NCBI GenBank assembly: GCA_023433855.1 | Contig: JAEYTV010000117.1 | Span: 1-5,723, forward strand | Source of the DNA: Pseudomonadota bacterium | GTDB lineage: Bacteria; Pseudomonadota; Alphaproteobacteria; Rhizobiales; Rhizobiaceae | Reading direction: 5' to 3' | Length of the DNA stretch: 5,723 nt | Shown: piece by piece, positions 5,571 to 5,723 of the stretch | Position numbering within the stretch: position 1 is the first letter of the stretch | Layout: each line of letters begins with the position of its first letter | Program-made: the position numbers and the translations under genes | The notes under the pieces: model-generated | Told to the model about the DNA's origin: nothing | Databases searched by the model: none | What the model saw: the letters and a program-made list of their open reading frames with translations, nothing else

Positions 5571-5585
5571 TGGCAATTCCTGCCG

Positions 5586-5614
5586 ATATAGAAAGGATTT
5601 GATGACGGCGCAAG
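5586..5614 (-). promoter_or_regulatory. Rhizobial housekeeping promoter of mnmA
   Basis: On the minus strand CTTGCG (5614-5609) is followed after exactly 17 bases by CTATAT (5591-5586). The rhizobial sigma-70 consensus is CTTGAC-N17-CTATAT, so the -10 is perfect and the -35 matches four of six. Transcription would start near 5579, about 88 nt before the GTG at 5491. Confidence 0.65.
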
Positions 5615-5723
5615 GTTGGAGGCAGTCTGCGGCCTTCGCTTCGTTCCGATGCCGTGAAGCATCAGGGCGACGAGCAGTCGCGTCGAGCGATGCACAGGTT
5701 TGTGGGATTATAAGGGGTTATAG

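Larger units (their letters stand above)
5492..5723. other. Region upstream of mnmA to the window edge
   Basis: It contains the mnmA promoter and an approximately 88-nt leader with short hairpins. The mnmA frame stays open through here to 5695, but the translation has no family resemblance. Beyond the promoter (5615-5723) I see no gene. The AT-rich last 20 bases, with TTATAA at 5708-5713, may belong to a promoter or other signal of a gene outside the window. Confidence 0.55.

Noticed and set aside
4490..5602. 370-codon open frame on the plus strand antisense to mnmA
   Set aside because: It lies almost wholly opposite mnmA, which has all catalytic motifs; its translation resembles no family and no ribosome binding site is seen. 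Long antisense frames are common in GC-rich genes.
5492..5695. N-terminal extension of MnmA to the ATG at 5695
   Set aside because: The extra 68 residues have no family counterpart, and the predicted promoter at 5586-5614 lies inside them.
5685..5713. Plus-strand promoter at the right edge using TTATAA (5708-5713)
   Set aside because: There is no -35 element at the right distance and no downstream gene in view.

Overview
The window looks like chromosomal DNA of an alphaproteobacterium, most likely Rhizobiaceae (Sinorhizobium/Ensifer, Rhizobium or a close relative). Three things point there: the predicted MnmA protein has the rhizobial form from memory of the family, two promoters fit the rhizobial housekeeping pattern (CTTGAC-like, 17 nt, CTATAT-like), and two others fit the alphaproteobacterial general-stress sigma factor pattern (GGAAC, 16 nt, NGTT). 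No mobile element, CRISPR array, integrase or phage gene is visible, and base composition looks uniform by eye.

Layout, left to right. Positions 1-54 (minus) hold the first 18 codons of a gene that leaves the window, possibly a DUF983 protein. A short-chain dehydrogenase/reductase (271-1074, plus) follows, with an EcfG/RpoE2-type promoter upstream and a rho-independent terminator downstream. A divergent glycerophosphodiester phosphodiesterase-family protein (1262-2119, plus) runs head-on into a small lipoprotein gene (2123-2425, minus), with three bases between the stops. The lipoprotein has its own EcfG-type promoter. An amidase-signature enzyme (2579-3937, plus) is followed by a structured intergenic stretch. 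A tRNA-Met(CAU) (4086-4162, minus) then has a near-consensus sigma-70 promoter, and mnmA (4295-5491, minus) has a rhizobial housekeeping promoter and a GTG start.

The genes do not form one operon; orientation alternates and most carry their own signals. Two loose themes can be inferred. The dehydrogenase and the lipoprotein may both belong to the general stress response. mnmA and the tRNA gene are both translation functions on the same strand. I found no evidence of a novel multi-gene system. The points most worth a second look are the paired stress promoters, the A31:C39 mismatch in the tRNA, the near-duplicated start region of the phosphodiesterase gene, and a perfect 17-nt dyad between the amidase and the tRNA.
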